A stretch of DNA of 5,008 nt from an uncultured Cetobacterium sp. (GTDB lineage Bacteria; Fusobacteriota; Fusobacteriia; Fusobacteriales; Fusobacteriaceae), in NCBI GenBank assembly GCA_900766645.1, contig CAAFWD010000190.1:1-5008 (forward strand), written 5' to 3'. Under the pieces are notes generated by a model, which saw nothing but the letters and a program-made list of their open reading frames with translations, was not told the origin of the DNA and searched no databases. Positions 1-5,008 of the stretch are shown piece after piece. Within the stretch, counting starts at the first letter, position 1. The number at the start of each line of letters is the position of its first letter. Both the position numbers and the translations under genes were made by a program.

Positions 1-1
1 T

Positions 2-193
2 ATAGGATATACTTTTATATGAACCAATAGCTTTAGAAAGACATTTGGCACATTAGCTTATCAAGAAACAAAAGATATAATGTTTGTGCAGCAACTTTTA
101 AATCACTCAAGTGTTTCTGTTACTCAAAAATATATCCAAATAAATAAAGATAAAGCAGATAGCTATAGGAAAAAACAAAGGCTTGGATTTTAA
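2..193 (+). pseudogene. Tyrosine recombinase/integrase, C-terminal remnant with in-frame stop
   Basis: Reading the frame that ends at the TAA at 191-193 gives the C-terminal catalytic end of a phage-type or XerC/D-like tyrosine recombinase. An RKTFGTLAYQ box contains the box II arginine (codon 35-37). LLNHSS follows (His codon 104-106), then VTQKYI with the presumed nucleophilic tyrosine (codon 131-133), and a short basic tail. This order and spacing are typical of the family, which cuts and rejoins DNA through a 3'-phosphotyrosine. Two things suggest decay: a TGA at 20-22 in the same frame just before the box, and Asn (codon 26-28) where the family usually has the His of HxxR. The rest of the gene lies beyond the window edge, and the other two forward frames do not continue the motif. 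An error near the contig end could also have created the stop. The family call is firm; the pseudogene status is less so. Confidence 0.72.
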
Positions 194-225
194 TCGTCTT
201 TAATTTTTTTAATAGGTCTTTATAT

Positions 226-234
226 TGCTATAAT
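226..234 (+). promoter_or_regulatory. Extended -10 promoter element for the GGDEF-EAL gene
   Basis: A perfect TATAAT at 229-234 is preceded by TGC at 226-228, an extended -10 (TGn) arrangement. No good -35 lies at 16-18 bp spacing, only a T-run around 205-211; extended -10 promoters often tolerate this. The start of transcription would be near 241, leaving a leader of about 24 nt before the ATG at 265. This is inferred from consensus only. Confidence 0.55.
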
Positions 235-252
235 ATTTGAACTTTTATACAC

Positions 253-257
253 GGGGG
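253..257 (+). promoter_or_regulatory. Ribosome binding site (GGGGG), start of GGDEF-EAL gene
   Basis: A G-run sits 7 nt before the ATG at 265 in an otherwise AT-rich leader. It is a weaker match to the anti-Shine-Dalgarno sequence than the AGGAGG sites of the other genes here, so lower translation is possible. It supports 265 as the start, as does the signal peptide that begins directly at that Met. Confidence 0.5.
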
Positions 258-264
258 AACAAAC

Positions 265-3021
265 ATGAGAACACTAATAATATTTATTTTTTTCTATAAT
301 ATTCTATTGGCAGGAAATATATATATTCCTAAAAATGAGTATGAAAAAATTACTCTTGATAAATATAGAAGAAAAGAGATAAATTTAATTTTAAATACAC
401 ACCAAGATAGAAAAGACCCAGTGCTAAACAATGCTGTTAATGAAAAAATAGTTGAATTATTTAAAGATTATTTAAGAATAAATATAAAAATAAAATATTA
501 TTCATTTAATGAGTTTGGTGATATAGAAGGGATTTTTGCTACAGTTTTAGAAAATAAAAGAAATGAAAATTTTTTAAAACTTTCCAACTATATATTCTCC
601 CACAATCTTTATATTGCATCTAATAAAATAAATGTAGATAGTTTAGATGACATCAATGGAAAACGAGTATATACTACAGAAAAATCTAAGTATTTAGACT
701 ATTTTAAATTTTATTTACAAGATAAAAATGTAGATTATAATCCTATTAAAGTTAAATCAAAAGATAAATATTCTGATGAGCTTGTTTTAGTTACAAGTTC
801 TGATTCTTTTAAGTATAAGTACAAATATAAAATAGGACCTCTTCCAAATATAAGTATTGGAGTTTCTGAAGAGTATTATGATCTACTTCCTATTATAAAC
901 GAAGCATTGAAAGAAAAGTATAAAGATATAATTTATTTAACTGTGGAAAAGAAAAAAGATAGTATTTTTAATGAGAACTTTCTAAACTTATTAACTGATA
1001 TAGAAAAAGAACAACTAAAAAATTTAAACTCTTCCACAATAACTTTTGATGTAGAAGAGAGAACAAAGTATTTTTCCAAAGAAAGGACAGAATACATTGG
1101 TGTAGTCCCATTTATGGTTGATAAAATAAAGGATAGATATGGAATAAACTTTAGGGTTGATACTGATAATAATGAATATAGAACTAAAAAATATGAAGAT
1201 TTTGAAAAGAAAAAGCTAAGAGTTATACCTTTAGCTAAAACTCCTGAGAGATTAAATAAGTTTATTTTTACAGATGAAATATCAACATCTAAATTTTATG
1301 TAATGATAAATGACAACTCTAAATCAGAAAAAATTGGGGTAATAGACAATTCATATGAAGAGTATAATGTTAATCTTTTTCATAATAAAGAGAAAATTGT
1401 AAAATATCAAGCTGAATCTTACCTTATTAACGATATTAAATTGGGAAAAATTTCAAAAGGGTACCTTTTAAATGCTGATAGATATAACTTAAATGGAATT
1501 CATTTAATTAAGATAAATACTATCCCTATTTTTTTAGCTTTACATCAAGAGGATAAGATTTTAAAGGATATATTAAATAAGGGATTAAGTATTTTTTATG
1601 ACATAAATATATTAACAGATCGACTTAAAATGATTGAACAAAGAGATGCAATAAGAGCATTTCACAAAAATAAAATACATAATTATTCTTTAATAATTTT
1701 TATTTCAACGTTAATGGTAACCATATTAATTTCAATATATAAAATGTTACTTCATAAAAAAATAGCCACACAGTTGGAGAAAGATCCGCTAACCCAATTA
1801 CAAAATAGAGGGAAATTTAATAAGTTTATAGCAAGTAATAAAAATACTCAAGGAATAGCTATTTTTATAGATGTAGATAATTTCAAGAGTATAAATGATA
1901 TTTATGGACACTATAGAGGAGATGAAACAATAGTAATAATTGCTAATTTTATCCGTGAAATCTTTGGGGAAGAAAGTAGTTATAGAATATCTGGAGATGA
2001 GTTTTACGTTTTAACAAATAATAAAGATTTTATAGATAAAATTCTTATTTTAAAAGAAAAAATGAGATACTTTAAAGCGGATTCTAAATGTCATATATCC
2101 TTAAGTATTGGATATTATATAAATGAGAAAATGCTTCCTTTAGAGAAAGCTTTTAAATATGCTGACATGGCGATGTATGAGGCTAAAAAAATAACAGGTT
2201 TTTCATTTTTAGAGGCAACAGATGAACTTATTATAAAAAAACAAAGAGAGTATATTATAAAACAAAGATTAAGAGAAAGATGTATCGATGGAATGCACTC
2301 AGTTTTTCAACCTAAATTTGATTTGAATTCTATGAAAATTATAGGAATGGAAGCACTCGCTAGATGGTCTACAAATGATTTAGGAAAAATTTTTCCTGAT
2401 GAGTTTATTCCTTTAGCAGAAATCACTAAAAATATTCATGTTGTTGATTTTAAAATAGCAGAAGAAGCTATGATTTTTATAAAAAAGTTAAAAAAAGAAA
2501 AATTAGTAGATGATAACTTTAAAATATCATTTAATATCTCTATGGAAACATTTGAAAGAGATGATGTTATCGATACAATTAATGATTTGTTGACTATTCA
2601 TAATATTCCTGGAGAATGGTTAGAAGTAGAGGTAACTGAAACGATTCTATCCTCTAATTTAAATAAGACTATCAGTAAATTAAATAAATTAAGAGAGTTA
2701 AAAATCCAAATTTCTATTGATGACTTTATAGCAGGTCATTCAAGTGTGAATCTACTAACTGTTTTACCTATAGATGTAGTTAAAATAGACAAATCAATAT
2801 TAGATGGAGTTTGTAGTGGGAATTACAATAGTCACAGTATCTATAAAAATCTAATTCAATTAATAAATGATTTAAATTTAAAAATTGTTTCAGAAGGAAT
2901 TGAAACTCAATGTCAATTAGATTTTTTAAAAGAAAATGGTGTTGAAATAGGTCAAGGATTTATATTTAGTAGACCTTTAGATAAAAATGAATCTTTAAAT
3001 TTTATAAAAAATAATAACTAA
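265..3021 (+). CDS. Membrane-bound sensor with two periplasmic binding domains, GGDEF and EAL (c-di-GMP turnover)
   Basis: The protein has 918 residues. Residues 1-17 form a signal peptide ending LLAG. Two regions, about 35-235 and 258-450, resemble family 3 solute-binding proteins (SLDDINGKRV at 126-135; GVVPF at 279-283; IGVID at 357-361), an arrangement like the tandem Venus-flytrap domains of BvgS. One transmembrane helix spans about 474-496. The GGDEF domain (about 502-655) has DPLT at 507-510, a metal-binding FIDVDNF (Asp536) and SGDEF at 576-580 instead of GGDEF; no RxxD inhibitory site precedes it. The EAL domain (about 667-915) keeps Glu696 (EAL), Asn757, Glu789, Asp819-Asp820, Lys840, Glu877 and Gln897, the set expected of an active c-di-GMP phosphodiesterase. 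SGDEF variants can be active cyclases, so the GGDEF may make c-di-GMP or serve as a GTP-sensing regulatory domain. The likely role is ligand-controlled c-di-GMP breakdown at the membrane. The ligand is unknown. The gene appears to be transcribed alone. Confidence 0.93.
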   Translation: MRTLIIFIFFYNILLAGNIYIPKNEYEKITLDKYRRKEINLILNTHQDRKDPVLNNAVNEKIVELFKDYLRINIKIKYYSFNEFGDIEGIFATVLENKRNENFLKLSNYIFSHNLYIASNKINVDSLDDINGKRVYTTEKSKYLDYFKFYLQDKNVDYNPIKVKSKDKYSDELVLVTSSDSFKYKYKYKIGPLPNISIGVSEEYYDLLPIINEALKEKYKDIIYLTVEKKKDSIFNENFLNLLTDIEKEQLKNLNSSTITFDVEERTKYFSKERTEYIGVVPFMVDKIKDRYGINFRVDTDNNEYRTKKYEDFEKKKLRVIPLAKTPERLNKFIFTDEISTSKFYVMINDNSKSEKIGVIDNSYEEYNVNLFHNKEKIVKYQAESYLINDIKLGKISKGYLLNADRYNLNGIHLIKINTIPIFLALHQEDKILKDILNKGLSIFYDINILTDRLKMIEQRDAIRAFHKNKIHNYSLIIFISTLMVTILISIYKMLLHKKIATQLEKDPLTQLQNRGKFNKFIASNKNTQGIAIFIDVDNFKSINDIYGHYRGDETIVIIANFIREIFGEESSYRISGDEFYVLTNNKDFIDKILILKEKMRYFKADSKCHISLSIGYYINEKMLPLEKAFKYADMAMYEAKKITGFSFLEATDELIIKKQREYIIKQRLRERCIDGMHSVFQPKFDLNSMKIIGMEALARWSTNDLGKIFPDEFIPLAEITKNIHVVDFKIAEEAMIFIKKLKKEKLVDDNFKISFNISMETFERDDVIDTINDLLTIHNIPGEWLEVEVTETILSSNLNKTISKLNKLRELKIQISIDDFIAGHSSVNLLTVLPIDVVKIDKSILDGVCSGNYNSHSIYKNLIQLINDLNLKIVSEGIETQCQLDFLKENGVEIGQGFIFSRPLDKNESLNFIKNNN

Positions 3022-3022
3022 T

Positions 3023-3056
3023 AAAAAAGAGTTTCTAATATAGAAACTCTTTTTTT
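3023..3056. terminator. Bidirectional intrinsic terminator between convergent genes
   Basis: The left arm 3023-3037 pairs perfectly with 3041-3055 around a 3-nt loop (3038-3040). The core is GAGTTTCTA/TAGAAACTC, flanked by an A-run on the left and a T-run on the right. The hairpin therefore ends in a U-tract on either strand. It begins 1 nt after the stop of the GGDEF-EAL gene (3019-3021). The stop codon of the minus-strand gene (3055-3057) overlaps its edge, so both convergent genes share it. Confidence 0.88.
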
Positions 3057-3369
3057 ATTTATATTCTAAACTAAACATGTTTTCGTCATCTATTTTTTCT
3101 ACAAAAGTATAAACTGAATTAATATCTTTAATAATAAATACAGCTTCTTTTACCATACGCCCTCCAAAATCACTATAAGTTTTATATTTGATTTTTTGGG
3201 CATATATCTTGTCATCTATTTTTACAACATCACTTACACTTAATACTTCCTTATTATAAGTTCCAAAATAATTTCTAAGAGCATATGCTACACCTGTTTG
3301 ATAGGATGTTTTTGGTGCTGAAAAAGTTACAAAGGATATTCCAAAAAGTAAAAATAATATTTTTTTCAT
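3055..3369 (-). CDS. Small exported protein of unknown function
   Basis: The product has 104 residues. It starts with a classical Sec signal peptide: Lys2-Lys3, a hydrophobic core (ILFLLFGISFVTF) and a probable cut after SFVTFSA at residue 18. That leaves a mature protein of about 86 residues. There is no cysteine at the cleavage site, so it is not a lipoprotein. The mature part has a polar, aromatic-rich start (TGVAYALRNYFGTYN) and then alternating hydrophobic and charged stretches (VVKIDDKIYAQKIKYKTY, EAVFIIKDINSVYTFVEKI) that look like a small beta-rich fold. I do not recognise the family. The start is well supported by an AGGAGG site 5 nt upstream. It is probably periplasmic or at the cell surface. 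A promoter of its own and terminators on both sides make it a single-gene unit, convergent with the GGDEF-EAL gene. No functional link to its neighbours is visible. Confidence 0.8.
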   Translation of the reverse strand: MKKILFLLFGISFVTFSAPKTSYQTGVAYALRNYFGTYNKEVLSVSDVVKIDDKIYAQKIKYKTYSDFGGRMVKEAVFIIKDINSVYTFVEKIDDENMFSLEYK

Positions 3370-3374
3370 AAAAA

Positions 3375-3380
3375 CCTCCT
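3375..3380 (-). promoter_or_regulatory. Ribosome binding site AGGAGG for the small exported protein
   Basis: A full AGGAGG on the minus strand lies 5 nt before the ATG (3369-3367). It fixes the start and marks this as a genuinely translated gene despite its small size. Confidence 0.85.
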
Positions 3381-3399
3381 CATAAAATTAATGTAGTAA

Positions 3400-3428
3400 A
3401 TTATACCTCATGATATCATATATGAAAA
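3400..3428 (-). promoter_or_regulatory. Promoter of the small exported protein gene
   Basis: On the minus strand a perfect TATAAT (3405-3400) lies 17 bp after TTTTCA (3428-3423), a 4/6 match to TTGACA. Transcription would start near 3393. A perfect 10-bp palindrome, ATGATATCAT (3410-3419), falls inside the spacer and could be a regulator site. The promoter lies downstream of the terminator at 3449-3481, so the gene does not depend on EIIA transcription. Confidence 0.6.
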
Positions 3429-3448
3429 ATATAAAATTTATATAAAGG

Positions 3449-3481
3449 AAAAAAAGTTAGATAATAAATCTAACTTTTTTT
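3449..3481 (-). terminator. Intrinsic terminator after the PTS EIIA gene
   Basis: The arms 3449-3462 and 3468-3481 pair perfectly around a 5-nt loop. The core is GTTAGAT/ATCTAAC, extended by A/T runs. Read on the minus strand, the hairpin starts 5 nt after the EIIA stop (3489-3487) and ends in a run of Us. It separates EIIA from the small exported protein gene. It is nearly symmetric and could also stop plus-strand readthrough. Confidence 0.85.
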
Positions 3482-3486
3482 ATAAA

Positions 3487-3837
3487 TTACTTATTAAAAA
3501 CGGCCTTTTCAAGATCATAGATTCTTTTATTTTGTTGAATCATTTTTTTAATTAATTCTCTCTCAGATAAAGTTGTCATTAAATGGTCTTGTGCATGAAC
3601 AAATAACATTGTTATTGTCATTCTATCTCCACCAGCTTCTTTTTGAATTAAATCTGTTTGAATACTGTGAGCTTTTAATATTGTATTATTACATTTTTTT
3701 ATTAACTCCTCTGCTTCATCAAATTTCCCCTCTTCAGATAATGATAAAGCTTGATATGCATATCCTTTTGCTTCTCCAGCATAACCAACAATTCCAAAAA
3801 CAACTGTTTCTATCTCTTCTAGCATCTCTTCAGTCAT
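3487..3837 (-). CDS. PTS lactose/cellobiose-family EIIA component
   Basis: The protein has 116 residues, close to the usual length of the Lac-family EIIA (LacF, ChbA/CelC, LicA). This small cytoplasmic helical-bundle protein, trimeric in studied members, takes a phosphoryl group from HPr and passes it to EIIB. The family signature VHAQDHLMT is at 80-88: His81 is the expected phosphorylated histidine and Asp84 the metal-binding residue at the trimer centre. The N-terminal stretch IVGYAGEAKGYAYQAL (16-31) and the AHSIQTDLIQKEAGG segment (56-70) are also typical. The start is supported by a GGAGGGG site 5 nt upstream (3843-3849). The gene is transcribed away from EIIB-EIIC and is followed by its own terminator, so it forms a one-gene unit. 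The exact sugar cannot be told from EIIA; the family covers lactose, cellobiose, chitobiose and lichenan products. Confidence 0.93.
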   Translation of the reverse strand: MTEEMLEEIETVVFGIVGYAGEAKGYAYQALSLSEEGKFDEAEELIKKCNNTILKAHSIQTDLIQKEAGGDRMTITMLFVHAQDHLMTTLSERELIKKMIQQNKRIYDLEKAVFNK

Positions 3838-3842
3838 AATAT

Positions 3843-3849
3843 CCCCTCC
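3843..3849 (-). promoter_or_regulatory. Ribosome binding site GGAGGGG for EIIA
   Basis: On the minus strand this site lies 5 nt before the ATG at 3837-3835. It decides the start, because the signature regions begin only about 16 residues in. Confidence 0.8.
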
Positions 3850-3852
3850 GTA

Positions 3853-3933
3853 AAATCAATTTTAACTAATAATATCATAATATTTTATTACCGTATATAA
3901 AAATTCATTTCACAAAATTTGGAAATCAATTTT
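3853..3933. repeat. 11-bp direct repeat AAATCAATTTT, two copies in the divergent PTS control region
   Basis: The same 11-mer occurs at 3853-3863 and 3923-3933, exactly 70 bp apart. The first copy lies between the predicted EIIA transcription start and its ribosome binding site. The second overlaps the left arm of the inverted repeat at the EIIB promoter. The positions fit a pair of regulator half-sites, but the sequence is low in complexity and chance is possible. Confidence 0.45.
3874..3901 (-). promoter_or_regulatory. Candidate promoter of EIIA
   Basis: On the minus strand TATGAT (3879-3874, 5/6 to consensus) lies 16 bp after TTTATA (3901-3896, 4/6). Transcription would begin near 3867. 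The area is so AT-rich that other -10 choices exist, for example a TATTAT a few bases on, so the exact boxes are uncertain. Some promoter must lie in this divergent gap. Confidence 0.35.
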
Positions 3934-3942
3934 CATTGATTT
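3923..3942. promoter_or_regulatory. Inverted repeat, candidate operator at the EIIB-EIIC promoter
   Basis: AAATCAAT (3923-3930) and ATTGATTT (3935-3942) form a perfect 8-bp inverted repeat with a 4-bp centre. The right arm contains the predicted -35 hexamer (3936-3941), so a bound protein would block or modulate RNA polymerase. No poly-U follows, so it is not a terminator. The regulator is not encoded in this window. Confidence 0.5.
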
Positions 3943-3964
3943 AAATTAAACTAGATGTTAGATT
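3936..3964 (+). promoter_or_regulatory. Promoter of the EIIB-EIIC operon
   Basis: TTGATT (3936-3941; 4/6 to TTGACA) is followed after 17 bp by TAGATT (3959-3964; 4/6 to TATAAT). Transcription would start near 3971, with a leader of about 35 nt before the EIIB ATG. Both boxes are imperfect, as is common for regulated sugar operons. Confidence 0.45.
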
Positions 3965-3994
3965 ATAGAAGAATAAAACCTATATAAAAACATT

Positions 3995-4001
3995 AAGGAG
4001 G
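3995..4001 (+). promoter_or_regulatory. Ribosome binding site AAGGAGG for EIIB
   Basis: A consensus AAGGAGG lies 4 nt before the ATG at 4006 and fixes the start. Confidence 0.88.
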
Positions 4002-4005
4002 AAAA

Positions 4006-4335
4006 ATGAAGATTTTATTAGTTTGTGCAGGAGGATTTTCAACAACAATGATGATGGGGGCTATTAAGAAAGTTGTTGAAAAAAGTGAGAAGTTAGATAT
4101 AAATGATTTTACACCTATGGAAGCTATTCCTGTTGATATGCTAAGTCAAAAAATTTCAAACTTCGATATCGTTTTAGTTGGACCACAATTAGGTCATAAA
4201 TTTGAACATATCCAAGAAGTTGCTAAAGAAAATGATAAACCAAGCGTACTTTTAAGTGCTGAAATTTATGGGGCTATGGATGGAGCTACAGTTTTAAAGC
4301 AAGCAATACTAGCTCATAGAAAATATCACGCATAA
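4006..4335 (+). CDS. PTS lactose/cellobiose-family EIIB component
   Basis: The protein has 109 residues, slightly longer than the usual 100-105 for stand-alone EIIB of the Lac family (ChbB, CelA, LicB). The N-terminus KILLVCAGGFSTTMMM carries the active-site Cys7 directly after the first beta strand, followed by the phosphate-binding loop AGGFSTT. Cys7 would accept phosphate from His81 of EIIA and donate it to the sugar bound in EIIC. Later family features are FDIVLVGPQLGHKFEHI (53-69), with the conserved VGPQ strand and turn, and a C-terminal MDGATVLKQAI helix. It acts in the cytoplasm or docked on EIIC. It is the first gene of an operon: EIIC begins 21 nt after its stop. Expression is probably controlled by the inverted repeat over its promoter. 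Confidence 0.94.
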   Translation: MKILLVCAGGFSTTMMMGAIKKVVEKSEKLDINDFTPMEAIPVDMLSQKISNFDIVLVGPQLGHKFEHIQEVAKENDKPSVLLSAEIYGAMDGATVLKQAILAHRKYHA

Positions 4336-4345
4336 GATTAAAATA

Positions 4346-4352
4346 GGAGGGG
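4346..4352 (+). promoter_or_regulatory. Ribosome binding site that selects the GTG start of EIIC
   Basis: AGGAGGGG-type sequence (GGAGGGG at 4346-4352) lies 4 nt before GTG at 4357-4359. The first in-frame ATG is only at 4459, inside the first hydrophobic segment and without such a site, so GTG is the better start. Confidence 0.8.
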
Positions 4353-4356
4353 TAAC

Positions 4357-5008
4357 GTGTCTTTATTTGAAAAATTTGAGAACATTCTAAAAAAAATATT
4401 AGTACCTGTAGCTGAAAAAATAGATAAACAGCCACAATTAACCGCAGTAAAAAAAGGAATGGTTGTATTAACACCTATATTACTTTTAGGGTCAATGGCA
4501 TATCCTTTAAAAGCTTTAAAAAATGTATTTTCTAATTCACAATGGGTACAAAATTGGTTTGCAAATAATGTTTATTTAATAGATCTATTAATTAAGTTTT
4601 CCTTAGGATTTGTTGCTATATACGCAGTTATTGCTATTGCTTACTTCTTAAGTGAAAGACATAAAATTTATACAGTTGGAGCAGTTAGTTTATCTTTATT
4701 CGCTTTTATGATTATGACAAGTAGCGTTAATAAAGATGGGGGGTTAAATATAACTTATTTTGATTCAAAAGGTTTATTTACAGCTATATTTATAGCTATT
4801 GCAACAGTTGAAATCTATAAATATTTTACTGTTCATAAGTTAATTATAAAAATGCCTGAAGGTGTACCTGATTTTGTTTCAAGATCATTTGAACTTATAA
4901 CTCCAACAGCTTTTATTGCAGTATTCTTCTTATCAGCAAGATATGCAATTGCTGAAATTACAGGTGGACTTCTTTTACCTGAGATTATTATGAAAGTAGA
5001 TCGGAAGA
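4357..5008 (+). CDS. PTS lactose/cellobiose-family EIIC permease, 3' end missing
   Basis: The GTG-initiated frame runs open to the window end. About 214 genuine residues are visible of the roughly 420-450 expected for CelB/ChbC/LicC-type EIIC, the integral membrane channel that binds and translocates the sugar while EIIB phosphorylates it. The N-terminus SLFEKFENILKKILVPVAEK with KQPQLTAVKKG (24-34) is typical of the family. Hydrophobic segments lie at about 35-54, 74-98, 104-122, 140-157 and 180-206. The strongest family mark is MPEGVPDFVSRSF (166-178), shared with cellobiose and chitobiose permeases. The last codons (4999-5007, Asp-Arg-Lys) come mostly from an apparent adapter and should not be trusted; the genuine sequence ends near 4997. 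The truncation is caused by the contig end, not by mutation. The gene is co-transcribed with EIIB. Confidence 0.93.
   Translation, partial: MSLFEKFENILKKILVPVAEKIDKQPQLTAVKKGMVVLTPILLLGSMAYPLKALKNVFSNSQWVQNWFANNVYLIDLLIKFSLGFVAIYAVIAIAYFLSERHKIYTVGAVSLSLFAFMIMTSSVNKDGGLNITYFDSKGLFTAIFIAIATVEIYKYFTVHKLIIKMPEGVPDFVSRSFELITPTAFIAVFFLSARYAIAEITGGLLLPEIIMKVDRK
4998..5008 (+). other. Apparent Illumina TruSeq adapter sequence at the contig end
   Basis: The final 11 bases, AGATCGGAAGA, equal the first 11 bases of the common TruSeq adapter (AGATCGGAAGAGC). They sit exactly at the terminus, where untrimmed read-through would remain. In frame they give a CGG arginine codon, seen in no other gene here, and they replace the hydrophobic/Pro-Leu sequence expected after IIMKV in the permease. 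Confidence 0.85.

Noticed and set aside
194..264. Possible riboswitch or c-di-GMP aptamer in the leader of the sensor gene
   Set aside because: The predicted leader is only about 24 nt and shows no stem structure, too short for an aptamer.
811..831. Lys-Tyr repeat in the periplasmic region of the sensor
   Set aside because: It is a short dipeptide run of three units with varied codons, with no sign of a wider repeat.
2470..2510. A-runs inside the EAL coding region as possible phase-variation tracts
   Set aside because: The runs are short, broken by other bases and expected in such an AT-rich gene; the frame is intact throughout.
3573..3839. Open frame on the plus strand of 88 codons opposite the EIIA gene
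   Set aside because: It is antisense to a clear PTS EIIA gene, has no ribosome binding site, and its leucine-rich product is what the reverse complement of that gene would give.
4286..4474. Open frame on the minus strand of 62 codons across the EIIB-EIIC junction
   Set aside because: It overlaps two well-supported genes on the opposite strand, lacks a ribosome binding site and has a low-complexity hydrophobic product.
1..5008. CRISPR arrays, tRNA or rRNA genes, toxin-antitoxin or defence genes
   Set aside because: No repeat-spacer pattern, no cloverleaf or rRNA-like sequence and no recognisable defence protein were seen on either strand.

Overview
The window is strongly AT-rich, uses mostly AT-ending codons (AGA for arginine almost throughout), has strong AGGAGG-type ribosome binding sites and TATAAT-like promoters, and encodes Lac-family PTS subunits beside a c-di-GMP signalling protein. 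This fits a low-GC anaerobe, most likely a member of the Fusobacteriota (Fusobacterium/Cetobacterium-like). That assignment is inference from composition and gene style, not from a marker gene. The window looks like a complete short contig, because its last 11 bases match the start of the Illumina TruSeq adapter.

Layout. Positions 1-193 hold the 3' end of a tyrosine recombinase gene with an in-frame stop, probably a remnant. Positions 265-3021 (+) encode a 918-residue membrane sensor: signal peptide, two periplasmic solute-binding-protein-like domains, one transmembrane helix, a GGDEF domain with an SGDEF motif, and an EAL domain with all expected catalytic residues. It ends in a bidirectional terminator that also borders a small exported protein of unknown function (3055-3369, -), which has its own promoter. 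Next come a terminator, a PTS EIIA of the lactose/cellobiose family (3487-3837, -), a divergent regulatory region of 168 bp, and the EIIB (4006-4335, +) and EIIC (4357 to the window end, +, truncated) of the same PTS family.

How they work together. EIIA (His81), EIIB (Cys7) and EIIC form one phosphorelay that would import and phosphorylate a beta-linked disaccharide or its relative. The EIIA gene is transcribed away from EIIB-EIIC. The shared intergenic region carries a perfect 8-bp inverted repeat over the predicted EIIB -35 box and an 11-bp direct repeat near each start, which suggests a common regulator encoded elsewhere. The sensor protein probably couples a periplasmic ligand to c-di-GMP turnover, with breakdown by the EAL domain the safest prediction. 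No direct link between the sensor and the PTS is visible. I found no convincing new system; the most notable items are the dual-sensor GGDEF-EAL protein, the divergent PTS control region and the adapter contamination.
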